Assembly (NCBI GenBank): GCA_019925795.1
Contig: CM034304.1
Coordinates: 17,252,228-17,316,227 of the forward strand
Length of the DNA: 64,000 nt
Reading direction: 5' to 3'
Source: Dendrobium chrysotoxum
Lineage: Eukaryota; Streptophyta; Magnoliopsida; Asparagales; Orchidaceae
The notes under the pieces were generated by a model. It had not been told where the DNA came from. It did no database searches and worked only from the letters and a program-made list of their open reading frames with translations. This document shows, piece after piece, positions 1 through 10,722 of the stretch (positions are counted from its first letter, which is position 1; each line of letters starts with the position of its first letter). The position numbers and the translations under genes were made by a program.

Positions 1-1948
1 GAGATCATTAAGGGTAAAACTCCAAACCTGTCCCACCTCCATGTCTTTGGATGTAAGGTTTTTATTCTGAATAATGGCAAATCATCCTTAGGAAAGTTTG
101 ACCCAAAATCTGATGAAGGAGTGTTCTTAGGCTATTCTAGTGTGGGGAAATGCTTTAGGGTGTTTAATAAGAGGACTTTGGTGGTGGAAGAGACAACCCA
201 TGTGGTGTTTGATGAATCTGATCCTAAGGAGACTAGAGTTGAGGAAGAAGAAGAGGTATGGGAGATTACCCAAGGGGTTGAAAATATAAACCTGGAGTAA
301 AGGGTAGAACCTCAAAACACTTTGCCTAGAGATTGGAGATATTCTTCGAGTCATCCTAAAGAACTGATCTTAGGAGACCCTTCTGAAGGTGTTAGGACTA
401 GGCATGGACTTACGAAGGAAGTAAACCACTCTACCTTTATCTTAATGACTGAACCCACCAACATCAATCAAGCCCTTTCTGATGAATTTTGGATCTTAGC
501 TATGTAAGAGGAATTGAATCAATTTGTAAGGAATGATGTTTGGGAGTTAGTAGAAAGACTTAGGAATCAAAGTATAATAGGAATCAAGTGGGTCATTAAG
601 AATAAGATGAATGATTCTGGTGTGGTGGTCAAGAATAAGGCAAGATTTTTGGCTAAGGGGTACAATCAAATTGAAGGGATTAATTTTGAGGACACATTTT
701 CCCCTGTAGTTAGATTGGAAGCCATTAGAGTGCTACTAGCATTTGCCTATTATAAAGGATTTAAGTTATTTCAATTGGACGTCAAGAGTGCCTTTTTAAA
801 TAAGATAATAAAAGAGGATGTCTATGTAGAGCAACCCCCAGGTTTTGAGAGTTCTCAATATCCAAATCATCTTTACAAATTAAAAAAGGCCTTATATGGA
901 TTGAAACAGGCACCCAGAGCTTGATATGAGAGGCTTAGCACATTCCTGTTAGAAAGAGAGTTTGTTAAGGGGAGCGTAGATACCACCCTTTTTCTGAGGA
1001 GAATAGGGGATGATTTACTCATTGTCCAGATCTATGTTGATGATATACTTTTTGGATCTTCTGATAAAAGTTTATGTGATGATTTTTCTAAAATAATAAG
1101 TAAGGAGTTTGAGATGAGTATGATGGGAGAATTATCCTACTTTTTGGGGTTTAGCATAAGGCAACTAGATGATGGAACCTTTCTCAATCAATCTAAATAT
1201 ACTAAGGACATTTTGAAGAAATATAAAATGGACAAAGTCAAGCCAATCAACACTCCCATGAGCTCCTCTGTTCAGTTAGATAAGGATTCAAATGGAAAAT
1301 CTGTTGATCAAAAGAAGTATAGAGGAATAATTGGATCACTGCTTTACCTGACTACTAGCTGACCTGATATTATGTTTAGTGTTTGTCTTTGTGCTAGGTT
1401 TCAAGCTGATCCTAAAGAGTCCCACTTGAATGCTATTAAGAGAATTCTTACATATCTTTTAGGGACCCTAAACCTAGGAATCTGGTTATTGGATATTCTG
1501 ATTATGACTTTACAGGGTGTAGGGTGGATAGAAAAAGCACTTCTGGAACTTGTCAATTCATAGGACAGTCTTCAATCTCCTGGTCTAGTAGAAAATAGAA
1601 CTCAGTTGCACTTTCCACTCCTGAAGCTGAGTACACTGCCTTAGAAAGTTGTGTGGCCCAAGTCCTTTAGTTGAAGCAATAAGTTTTGGATTTAAGATTA
1701 CCGGGCGCACAATTTCTGTTATGTGTGATAATACTAGTATCATCTATATTTTTAAGAATCCAATCTAACATTCTAGAACCAAACATATTGATATAAGGCA
1801 TCACTTCATTAGGGATCATGTTACAAAAGGGAATATTGAGCTACATCATGTAGCAACTAAAAATCAGCTAGCTAACATATTTATTAAACCACTGGCCTTT
1901 GACTCATTCAGCATTTTGAGGACTAGATTAGGTATGATTGACATAAAT
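1..1948 (+). pseudogene. Ty1/copia pol remnant: integrase C-terminus, RT, RNase H (element 1)
   Basis: One long frame (frame 1) carries the end of the integrase region, the whole reverse transcriptase and part of RNase H of a Ty1/copia polyprotein. Landmarks in order are the post-integrase block FGCKVF near the left edge, LILGDPSEGVRTRHGL, KALYGLKQAPRA, the catalytic YVDD at 1033-1044, and RSRTKHI-type RNase H residues near 1780. In-frame stops lie at 298-300, 505-507, 922-924, 1360-1362 and 1561-1563, and a small deletion or frameshift lies near 1500, so no functional protein is made. The wording resembles the SIRE/Maximus group of plant copia elements; that lineage call is from memory. The 5' part lies left of the window. 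Confidence 0.93.
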
Positions 1949-3420
1949 GCTTGATTCTGATGACTGATGATTTTTGAGTTTTTTCTATTTTTATTCTTAT
2001 TTTATTTCTATTAGTCTTTTGATTTGATTACTTATTTCCTATTTTATTTTTATTCAGTGTAAATTTTCTTCTTACTGTTTATTATTTTTCTGATTTGAGC
2101 ATTTATTTTAATGAGATTTCCTACTTATTTTAGATTCACTATTTTATTCCCTTAAAAATTAGATCACTACTCACTACTGCTGATAAACTGAATTTCTGAC
2201 TGAAAATTTTGCTTATTTTTGGTTTGGAAGCTTGTAAGTAGTGATTGATTCCACTGGATCTGTTAAAGAGAAGAAACATTGATGATTATTTCTCTTCCTC
2301 TAACTCCTTTAATGGTGTATTATTTCTTTTGGATAAAAATTTTCTTCAAAATTAAAAAGTTAATTTTTGAAATAGAGATCTATTTTATCTTCCTACAGTA
2401 ATCTACCTCATATGCATAGTATTTTCAAAGTTTTGAGTCATTTTTATGATTTTCTGAACCAAGTGATTACACTTATCATATGATGTATTGTTTTTATTTT
2501 GTGAATTACTCTTCCTTATTGTAGAGAGTGAGTTTTGTCGTCTCTTATGTCTGGAAGGTAATTTTCCAGCTGAGATTTTTTAATGATTTTGAAAGGGAGA
2601 AAGCTTACAAAAGATGCACAAAGAGCGCCACAATGAAAAGAGGCACAAAATTAGCCCAAACTGAAAATATGTGTAATGTCACCAAAAAATTGAAAGGATA
2701 CACAAATTGTATCAAAAAATCAAAAGATGCGCAAAATGCTAAACAAATTAAAAAAGATGCACAAAATGAGCCCACAAAAAAATAAAATTTCTTCCCTTTC
2801 AGATCTTTAAATATCATAGAAGAATCTATGCACCCTAAATATTTTCAAAAGCTTGAGACGAAAAATCATGATTTCTGATTTCTTATTTTGTAATACTATT
2901 ATATCAGATATTTTTCTGGAACGAGGCTTGAAAGGATCTCTTTTCGAATCTAATTTCTTTTCTTCTGAATTGAATTTTTGTTTTGAAAGGAATTTGCACC
3001 TATAAGGTGTCCGAGGTGGGAGTTACGAAAATCGATTCTCCAATTTTTTTGGATTTTAGCATTGTCAATCTTCTTCTTATTGGTTTTTGGATTCAAAATC
3101 AAAGAAAAATTTTGAATTATTGGAGCGAATTGATTCAAAAAAAAAAAGTTTTAGCTTTTTGTGTTGTGATGTTTTCTATTTGTATTGTGTTGTCTATTCA
3201 TCCTCCTTTTTATGATGCCAAAAAGGGGAGTTAATGTTTTTGTTTTGAGTGATTAGTAGTTTCTTATACTGTTCTTGTGTTTGTAATTATTTTTCTTATT
3301 GTGTTTTGTGTTTAGTGAATTTAAAAAAAAATATTTTCTTTCGTATGTGCATTGAGTACTTTTGTCTATTTGATTTAAAACTACTTAACAAATATTTGAC
3401 ATCATAAAAAAAGGGGAGAT
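1949..3420 (+). mobile_element. post-pol region of element 1 ending in the polypurine tract
   Basis: This stretch follows the RNase H region and precedes the 3' LTR. In SIRE-like copia elements it would hold a third reading frame, but only short fragments are open here, such as a lysine-rich 85-codon frame at 2528-2785. Near 3210 a short stretch ending DAKKGS resembles the sequence just before the LTR of the neighbouring element. The polypurine tract is at about 3405-3418, directly before the LTR, which fixes the plus orientation. I see no intact gene. Confidence 0.7.
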
Positions 3421-6400
3421 TATTACAAATCTGGTTTTAAAGGTTATAATTTTGATGATAGCAAACATTTATATCTCTGGTTGCCTTTTTAATCTTTCAG
3501 GTATGCAGGATCAATTGTAAGTTCAAGCCAGTCCAAGATCGAGTTAATCTATTTTGAAATCTAGGTCCAATATACTATTTTCATTTTTAATGAGTTAAAT
3601 GTTATGTAAATGATCCCCTAGCTAAGTAACCTTGCACACACACACTCAGGGGGAGAGTTTTAGTGAATTAGAGTTTCTGTTCAATTTTTATTCTGATCGT
3701 CCCGGATGATATTTACATCAGCCTGGACGATCCAGTGAAAATAGAAACCCTAATTATGACGATCATGTTAAGTCAGTTTGATTAAGCTGATCGTCTTGGA
3801 TGATATTAATATCGTACAGGACGATAGGCTTAAATCAAAAATTCTCAGCCGCCAGATCAAGTTAGGCAAGTTTTTATTTTTGGTGATTTGGTCTGATCAT
3901 CCTGGATGATACATGTATCATCCTAGACAATCCATTACAATCAAGCCTAAATTAGTCTGGTGATTAAAGAAAGTAATTAAGGTCTGATTGATTCGATCAT
4001 ATTATCCTGGATGATCGCAGGATCGTTTGGGATGATGTGTTAAAAATCCTGACTGTCCAATGCCTATCACCTGTACATCTAGAGTTGTGTGCTGGATGTG
4101 TTACGACTCGGGCTCACAAGTTTCTGTTTTGATGATAACAAACATTATGGCTCACATCTTCTAATATTTAGAATGTATATCTATTTGTGTGTGTACTAAC
4201 ATTTCAGGAACAGCATGCATCAATACAAGAAAGATTCAAGACTCAAGAATGAGTAGAATAGGCTTTATTGTATTTCTCATTGATGTACTTTTTAATTCCT
4301 TGAGTCAAGTCCTGTAATGGTATATGTTTATTTATGACCATGTGTACACATACTTAGGGGGAGTGAGATCCTGTCAAAACCAGAAGTTCAACTTTTGAAC
4401 AAATTGTACTGGACAATTTCTGATCGTCCAGGACGATCTGTTCATTGAACTAATCATCCTGGATGATCCAATATGATCTCAAAACCCTAGCCGCCATGAC
4501 AATTTAGGCAAGGATTTAAGGGTCAAAATTTGTTCTAATCGTCCTGGACGATCTATATATCGTACTGGACGATTTGTGCAAAATTTGTTCTGATCGTCCT
4601 GGACTATCCCAGGATCGTACGGGACTATCAGGTCAAATTCTGCACATCATCCTGGACGATCCTGCGATCGTCCTGTACGATTTTTGGCAGCAGAATTGAG
4701 TTTTTAGGGTTTTCTGAAGCCGCCTTTTGGAGCACATCGTCCTGGACGATCCGGCGATCGTTATGGACGATCTTTGCCGCCAGAACTAATTTGGAAGGGT
4801 TTTTGGAGCTCTTTATTTAAGCTTTCTCAAGGCACTTGATAGGTGTCTTTGGCAGCCATTGAGGCTTCGTTCTTTTAGAGAAAACTTGAAGAGAGAGCTT
4901 GAAAGGGAGAGAGGAAAGGGTGGAGTTTGAGAGGGAGAAGAGCCTGGGAAGGGGGTTTCTCGAGGGAGTGTGAGGGGGTTCACACGGTTGCTCCGGCAGG
5001 CTTGCACCTAAGTACCGTCGGATTCAAGGCTTGTCTCGAAGGAAGTTTTGGGAAGAAGAAGTGCTCTTTGGTGTCAAAGGACCCGGCTACTCCGCCGCAC
5101 CGGGGAAGGTGGAAGTGATTTTGTAAGGGCTTCTCCGCCTAACTGTGGGGGCTGAAGGAGAGACACTTTTGGTTTAGTGCAATACTTGGAGGGTGCCTCC
5201 GAGGAGTGGACGTAGGTCAGGTTGGACCGAACCACTATAAATCCGGTGTGTTCTTTCTTATTATCTTTTCACACTTTATTTTGTTGCGATTATCTGCTTG
5301 GGTGATATCTGTGATTGATCTTTTTATCATTGTTTTAATTCGTTTCCGCTGCACGTTATAAAAAGATTTTTATTTTGTTTCAAATATCTAATTCACCCCC
5401 CCCCCCCCCCTCTTGGTTAGCCTCGGGACTAGTTCACTAGGGCTTAACATCTCTTTCGAACTTTCAGGATGATATTCCTACTATTAAACTAATCATATGG
5501 GATGATACCCATATCATCTCAGACGATCAAGTCATTTTGAGATCGTCCTGCATGTTTCACATGTACGTCCAGAGCAGTGCTCAGGATGATTTTGTGTGGA
5601 TTTGAACTAATCATACCGGATGATAGAGATATCATCCTAGATGATCAAGTCATTTTGTAATCGTCCAGCATGTTTAACCTGTACATCCAGAGCAGTTTTC
5701 AAGATTAATTTATGTGTTTTTAAACTGATCGTACCGGACAATCGCCAGATCATCCTAGATGATCCTGGCCGACCAGTTGAGATTTAGGGCTATTTTTGAG
5801 CCCTCCTATTTAAGATCTTTTTCTTCCAATAAGAAAAATCTTTTGCCACTTTCCTTTTCAGATAAATCTTGAGAGGGAGAGAGAGAGAGAGCTTGGGAGA
5901 GAGAGGGAGAGAGGATCTTGTTAGGGGGAGTTTGTGAGGGATTCACAAAGGTTGCTCCAAACAAGGATCAGAGTTGTCTTCTCCGTTCATCGTCTCTTAT
6001 CTTGTTGGTGTTTTCTGTGGGAGGATCATTCGCAAGAAGATTCAGGTTCTCTGCCCGCTTCAGAAGGAAGAGAAAGGAGTTTAGGTTCTCTGCCTGCTTC
6101 AGGAGGAAGCGAAAGGAGTTCGGGTTCTCTGCCTGCTACAGGAGGAAGCGAAAGGAGTTCAGGTTCTCTGTCTCACCGGGTTAGTGGAAAGGAGTTTTGT
6201 ACAGGCTTCTCCGCCTTGCTATGAGAGTAGAAGGAGAGTCAGTTTTTTGTTAGTGCAATACCTGGAGGGGAGGCTCCTGGGAGTGGATGTAGGTCAAGTT
6301 GACCGAACCACTATAAAATGAGGTGTGCTCTTTCTAATTATTTTCTACACTTTACTTTTCTGTTATTATCTGCTTGGGTGAAATCTGTCGTTGATCTTTT

Positions 6401-6546
6401 TATTTATGTGTTTACTTATTTTCGCTGTAAATTATCGAAAAGATCTTTCCTGTTGCTCACAAATTTTTTAAAATAACCAATTCACCCCCCTCTTGGGTAG
6501 CCTCGGGACTAGTTCATCAGGACTTAACATCCCTATCGAACTTTCA
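3421..6546 (+). mobile_element. LTR A: 3' LTR of element 1, split by solo LTR B
   Basis: The LTR begins TATTACAAATCTGG directly after a polypurine tract and ends CGAACTTTCA at 6546. It is interrupted at 4099-5471 by another LTR of the same superfamily plus its target duplication. The outer parts carry many short inverted repeats of the ATCGTCC/GGACGAT type. A 39-bp minisatellite lies at about 6040-6175, and a TATAAAA box at 6312-6318 implies about 230 bp of R-U5 after it. After 6546 the sequence changes to the internal region of a second element, so element 1 was inserted there. Confidence 0.87.
4099..5466 (+). mobile_element. solo LTR B (copia), target duplication GGATG
   Basis: This 1368-bp solo LTR starts TGTTACGACTCGG and ends CGAACTTTCA. 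It is flanked by the perfect 5-bp duplication GGATG at 4094-4098 and 5467-5471, and removing it restores LTR A. It is the least decayed of the group: its inverted repeats still have intact CpG, for example GATCGTCC-A-GGACGATC at 4422-4438. The TATA box is TATAAAT at 5236-5242. A 15-base C run at 5396-5410 is an expansion of the shorter C run found at the same place in the other LTRs. It is the youngest insertion in this nest. Confidence 0.93.
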
Positions 6547-7423
6547 ATTACTCCCTTGCTATCAATGACTATCTACTACATCATGGCCCATCATGACTTC
6601 AATTCTACTAATCTTTTATTTCACTACTTTGAACATTTAACTAGCATTAGGGATCCAGGCCACAGAAGATGTCCCAACTTAGCCTTAGGACACATCATAG
6701 CCTACGCTCTTGAAACTAAATATAATCTTCAATATCTAATTTCACCAACTATCCCTCCTTCCTTCTACTCCAATAACTCTTTCCATGTTCTTTATAGCAC
6801 TCATATTCATCTGAAGCCCAACATGGATGTTGAGGGAGAAGAGGAAGAAGCTGCTCCTGAGCCTGTCGCACCTACTCCTCTCTGCTTGGAGTCACCGTTG
6901 CATCAGCTGGTGCACAGATTTGACCAATGGGAGGCCCTCTTTGACTCCTACATAGTTGCACAGGAGCAGAAGCATACTGAAGATGTTGATTGATTAAATG
7001 CATATGTCACCCAGCAGCAGCAGCAGTACGACAATGATATGGCCTAGTTTGGAGAGAAGTTCGCTTCCATCCATAGCTTTTTTTAGCCGCCACCACCTCC
7101 TCCTTCATCTGATCAGGGTCTCTCCTACTCCTAGTTTTTTTAGTTTTTCTAGTTGTTTTACTATGATGTTTTTGTACTGTCTTTCTTCTTTATGCTCTTC
7201 TGTGTGTTTTTATGTTTCCTCCTTTTTGAGATGTCAAAAGGGGGAGCAGTTTATGTTGTTAGTATTTTGGATTATTATACTATTTTGGGTTATTAGTTTT
7301 CAATGTTGTTGTATTGTTTTCCTGTACTAGTAAAATTTGTGTTGCTTAGTTTTCCTTACTCTGTGTTTTATTTGTTGAATTAGAAATCTAACAAATGTTT
7401 TCCATCATCAAAAAGGCGGAGAT
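6547..7423 (+). pseudogene. post-pol reading frame (ORF3-like) of copia element 2 plus polypurine tract
   Basis: The frame open to 6993 includes ITPLLSM, an H-rich segment, a GHIIAYALETKYNL block and an acidic EGEEEEAAPEPV stretch. After a stop at about 6993 the frame goes on with a glutamine run (near 7013-7025) and PPPPPP (near 7090). The same core blocks occur on the minus strand at 9.2-9.9 kb in element 3, so this is a family reading frame placed between pol and the 3' LTR, where SIRE-type elements have an envelope-like ORF. I do not recognise a tested function. Codons 1-18 of the apparent ORF at 6493 are LTR A sequence and not part of it. A polypurine tract lies at about 7411-7423. Confidence 0.72.
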
Positions 7424-9208
7424 TATTGCAAATCTGGATTCAAGGTTTATAATTTTAATGATAATAAACATTTTTGTTTCTATTTGATTGCCTAATCTTT
7501 CAGGTCCACAAGATCAAGTGCAATTTAAACCAGCTCAAGATCGGGTGTGTCTGTGTTTAAATGTAATTTTTTTCTTTTCTTGAGTCAAATGTAATGTAAT
7601 GGATCCCCAAGCTAAGTAACAAACTCAGGGGAAAATTTTAGTGAGTTAGAGTTTTTATTTTATTTTGATCATATCATCCTGGATGATAGTAATATCGTCC
7701 TAAATGATTCATTAAAAATAGAAACTCTAATTAAGGTAACTATGTTAAGTCAGTCTGATTAAGCAAATCGTCCTGGATGATCATCCCATCATACAGGATG
7801 ATATACTCAAATTAAAAAATCTCAGTCGCTAGACTAATTTAGGCATGTTTTTATTTTTAGTATTTTCGTCTAATCATCTAGGATGATTCATTACAATTAT
7901 GCCTAAATTATCCAGGTGATTAAGGAAAGTAATTGAGGATTAATTGATTGATCACATCAACCTGAACAATTGTAAGATCATCTTGGACAATCAATTATAA
8001 ATTCTCATCATCCAATATATCTCACCAGGATGACCCGAACTTTGTGTTGGATGATATACTGTTTTGAACTAATCTTATAGGCTAATAGCTTTATCATCCT
8101 AGATGATCAGTTATTTTAAAATCAACCAGCACAGTTATCCTAGATGACCTGAACTATGTGCCAGATGATATTGGGCATTTTTGAACTAATCATACAGGAT
8201 GATATAGATATTATCCTAGACAATCAAGTCATTTTCTTTAGATTGTCCTGAGTTTTTTTTGGATGCCCCGAACTATGTGCTGGACGATATTCTTGATTTA
8301 GAACTAATCATCCAGGACGATCGCAGAATCGTCCCAGATGATCATAACAAACCATATCTTCTAATCATCCAGAGGAACCAGATCATCCAGGCCAAAAGGG
8401 GCTAATTTACACTGATCGTACAGGACAATCATCCTAGATAATCTTTGACGGCAAGTTGAAATTTAAGGTAACCTTTTAGCCCTTCTATTTAATCTTATTT
8501 GCTACTATTAAGATCTTTTACTGTTGTCCTCACCTGAGAGAGCTTTGAGAGGGAGAGGGAGAGCTTGGGAAAGAGAGAGATAATAATGTGAGGGGGAGTT
8601 TTTGAGGTGTTCACAAAGGTTACTCCAAGCAAGAATTTAAGTTACTATCTCCAATCGTCATCCCTTATCCCTTGGTGTCTCTATGGGAAGGATCATTAGC
8701 AAGAAGATCAAGGTTCTCTGCCTGCTTCAGGAGGAAGCGAAATGAGGTAAGGTTCTCTTCCTGCTTCAGGAGGAAGCGAAAGAAGATAAGGTTCTCTACC
8801 TACTTCAGGAGGAAGCAAAAGGAGTCTGAGTTCTCTACCTCTTCGGGGTTGGTGAATAGAAGTTTTATAAAGGCTTCTCCACCTTGCTGTGGGAGTAGAA
8901 GGACAGTCATTGAGTTTTAGTGCAATACCTGGAGGGGCACTCTGGGGAGTGGATGTAGTCAAGTTGACCAAACCGCTATAAAATCTGATGTGTTCTTTCT
9001 TTTACTGTTCTACTTTTTAATTTATGCACTCTACTTTCTGTGGATGATCGTGTGGTTAAAGTTATTATTTTATTTGGTTAAATATCTCCGCATCAACATA
9101 AAATTGTAATTATTTTAAAACATTCAAAAAGGTTTTCAAAATCATTTTTGCTCAAGAATTTTTTTAAACTACCATTCCTAAGCGCTTAACATCCCTAACG
9201 AACTTTCA
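7424..9208 (+). mobile_element. LTR C: 3' LTR of copia element 2
   Basis: The LTR begins TATTGCAAATCTGG after its polypurine tract and ends CGAACTTTCA at 9208, giving 1785 bp. It carries the same inverted-repeat field as LTRs A and B, but most copies have lost CpG (CATCC/GGATG forms), so it is older than B. A 39-bp minisatellite lies at about 8700-8840 and a TATAAAA box at 8977-8983. The flank to the right is the minus-strand ORF3 of element 3, which marks the insertion site of element 2. The matching duplication on the left is outside the window. Confidence 0.88.
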
Positions 9209-9900
9209 CTTCTCTTTCTTAATCAAAATATGGCTTATCGTGCTTATACCCCCGATGAAAAAAGAATATAGAAGGAAGCATTCGTATAGAAGATAAGAGT
9301 ACTATCGGGAGGTGTATGATAGGTGAGTTTGTATTTTTTATCAAGGATATAGGCTATAACTTTTCCTAGGGCAACATTTTATTTTCTTCTAGTCAAGGGA
9401 TATCGAATTAGAGTCATATTTTGGATATAATTAATAATCATTTGAGATTCATCAAATTTAGTATTAGATGTTATAAATAAGATGACTAGGGAAAGAAGTG
9501 GAGTGATGTTGACACGATCACCAGCTTTGGGTATAGATGAAGTTTGAAGAACATGTTAGATAATTCGGGCATTTTGGTTTAGAGAGTGGACTAAGGGTTA
9601 ATGTTGATTTAAAGCCACATTCCAAATGGTTAGGTTTATAGCACTCCAATCAAAATCAATTTTAAGTAGAAAGATTAATATAGTCCCCTAAATCTTCCTT
9701 GTTGATTTTTACGAGTCGTCGACATATATAGGAGATCATGGTGAAGGTTTCTACATTAATTCTAAGGTTGGCTAGGAATTCGTAGAGCAGTTCAAAATTA
9801 AAAGAAAATACTTGGGTGAGAAGGAATTGAAGAGTTATGGAAGCAAAGAGGTTCATCACTTTGACATTTAGAGCAGGTTGATTGAGCATTTTAGAGGGGG
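9209..9900 (-). pseudogene. ORF3-like frame of copia element 3
   Basis: Read on the minus strand, this region gives a broken frame with LYEFLANLRINVETF, then AGDRVNITPLLSL, then NVALGKVIAYILDKKYKL. The last two blocks match the element 2 frame at 6547-6993. The longest open piece is 75 codons (9662-9889). Several stops and shifts interrupt the rest. It continues the minus-strand pol to its right and was cut at 9209 by the insertion of element 2. Confidence 0.7.
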
Positions 9901-10722
9901 TGATATGAGCCTCCTTGAATTTAAAGTATGCATCTTCATCTTAAATAGATTAAAATTGATTGTCAACTGAGCAACGATAGGTGGAGCTCCGTTGGGTCAT
10001 TCAACCATGTTTACTTCAACCGGCCATTGGAGAATCCTAAGCTTATGAATGTAATAATGTAAGGAAAAAAGGATTTTAATGGATTGAAAACTTAGAAGGC
10101 CCTCCAATTTATAAAATTTGAGCAGATCGCACAGTACTATTAGAGATTATACTGTACGATCATGAGAGTTAAATTGTCTGGATGACTTTTCAAAAAAAGG
10201 TGGACAATTCATATAGTATGATCAGTATCATACTGGATGATCTTAACAAATTGTGTTCGTCTTGAGGAGTTATCTGAATGACTTTTGTCTAAACGTATCG
10301 TACAGTACGAATAGGTGTTTGTACAGTGTGAAGTGCAATTATGATCATACTGACCGAATTGAATTCATCCCAGTTGATTCTAACATGTTTATCGTATAGT
10401 AAAAATGGTGGTTCGTATGGTACAATCACCAATAATTGAACCCATCTGGGCCATTGATTTAGCTAATAGTTATGATTTGTGCATAACTGTGTAGATCATA
10501 CAGTACAAATATTGATCATACAGTACAAATAGAGAAAATTTGATTTTCTTTATTTTTTTGATCTAGTGAAGTGTGTGAGATGATTAGGAAATATATTTTA
10601 AACAAAAATAAAAAAATGCAAAAATGATAACACATAAATAAACATACACAAACAGAAACACATATACCGTAACACATACGAATGGCTGATTTCAAATGAT
10701 AAAAATTTTGATTTATCCTGAG
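9901..10722 (-). other. spacer between pol and ORF3 of element 3, with LTR-type inverted repeats
   Basis: No gene is visible. The part at 10120-10540 carries inverted repeats of the form GTACTGTAC or CATACAGTATG, the same kind that fill the LTRs of this family, for example near 10160, 10215, 10300, 10490 and 10515. It may be a truncated LTR or an internal regulatory region of the element. Confidence 0.5.

Noticed and set aside
5918..6224. Two overlapping frames of 88 and 96 codons, and similar ones at 8672-8971 and 18434-18679
   Set aside because: They lie in the U3 minisatellite and U3-R region of copia LTRs and repeat with its 39-bp unit.
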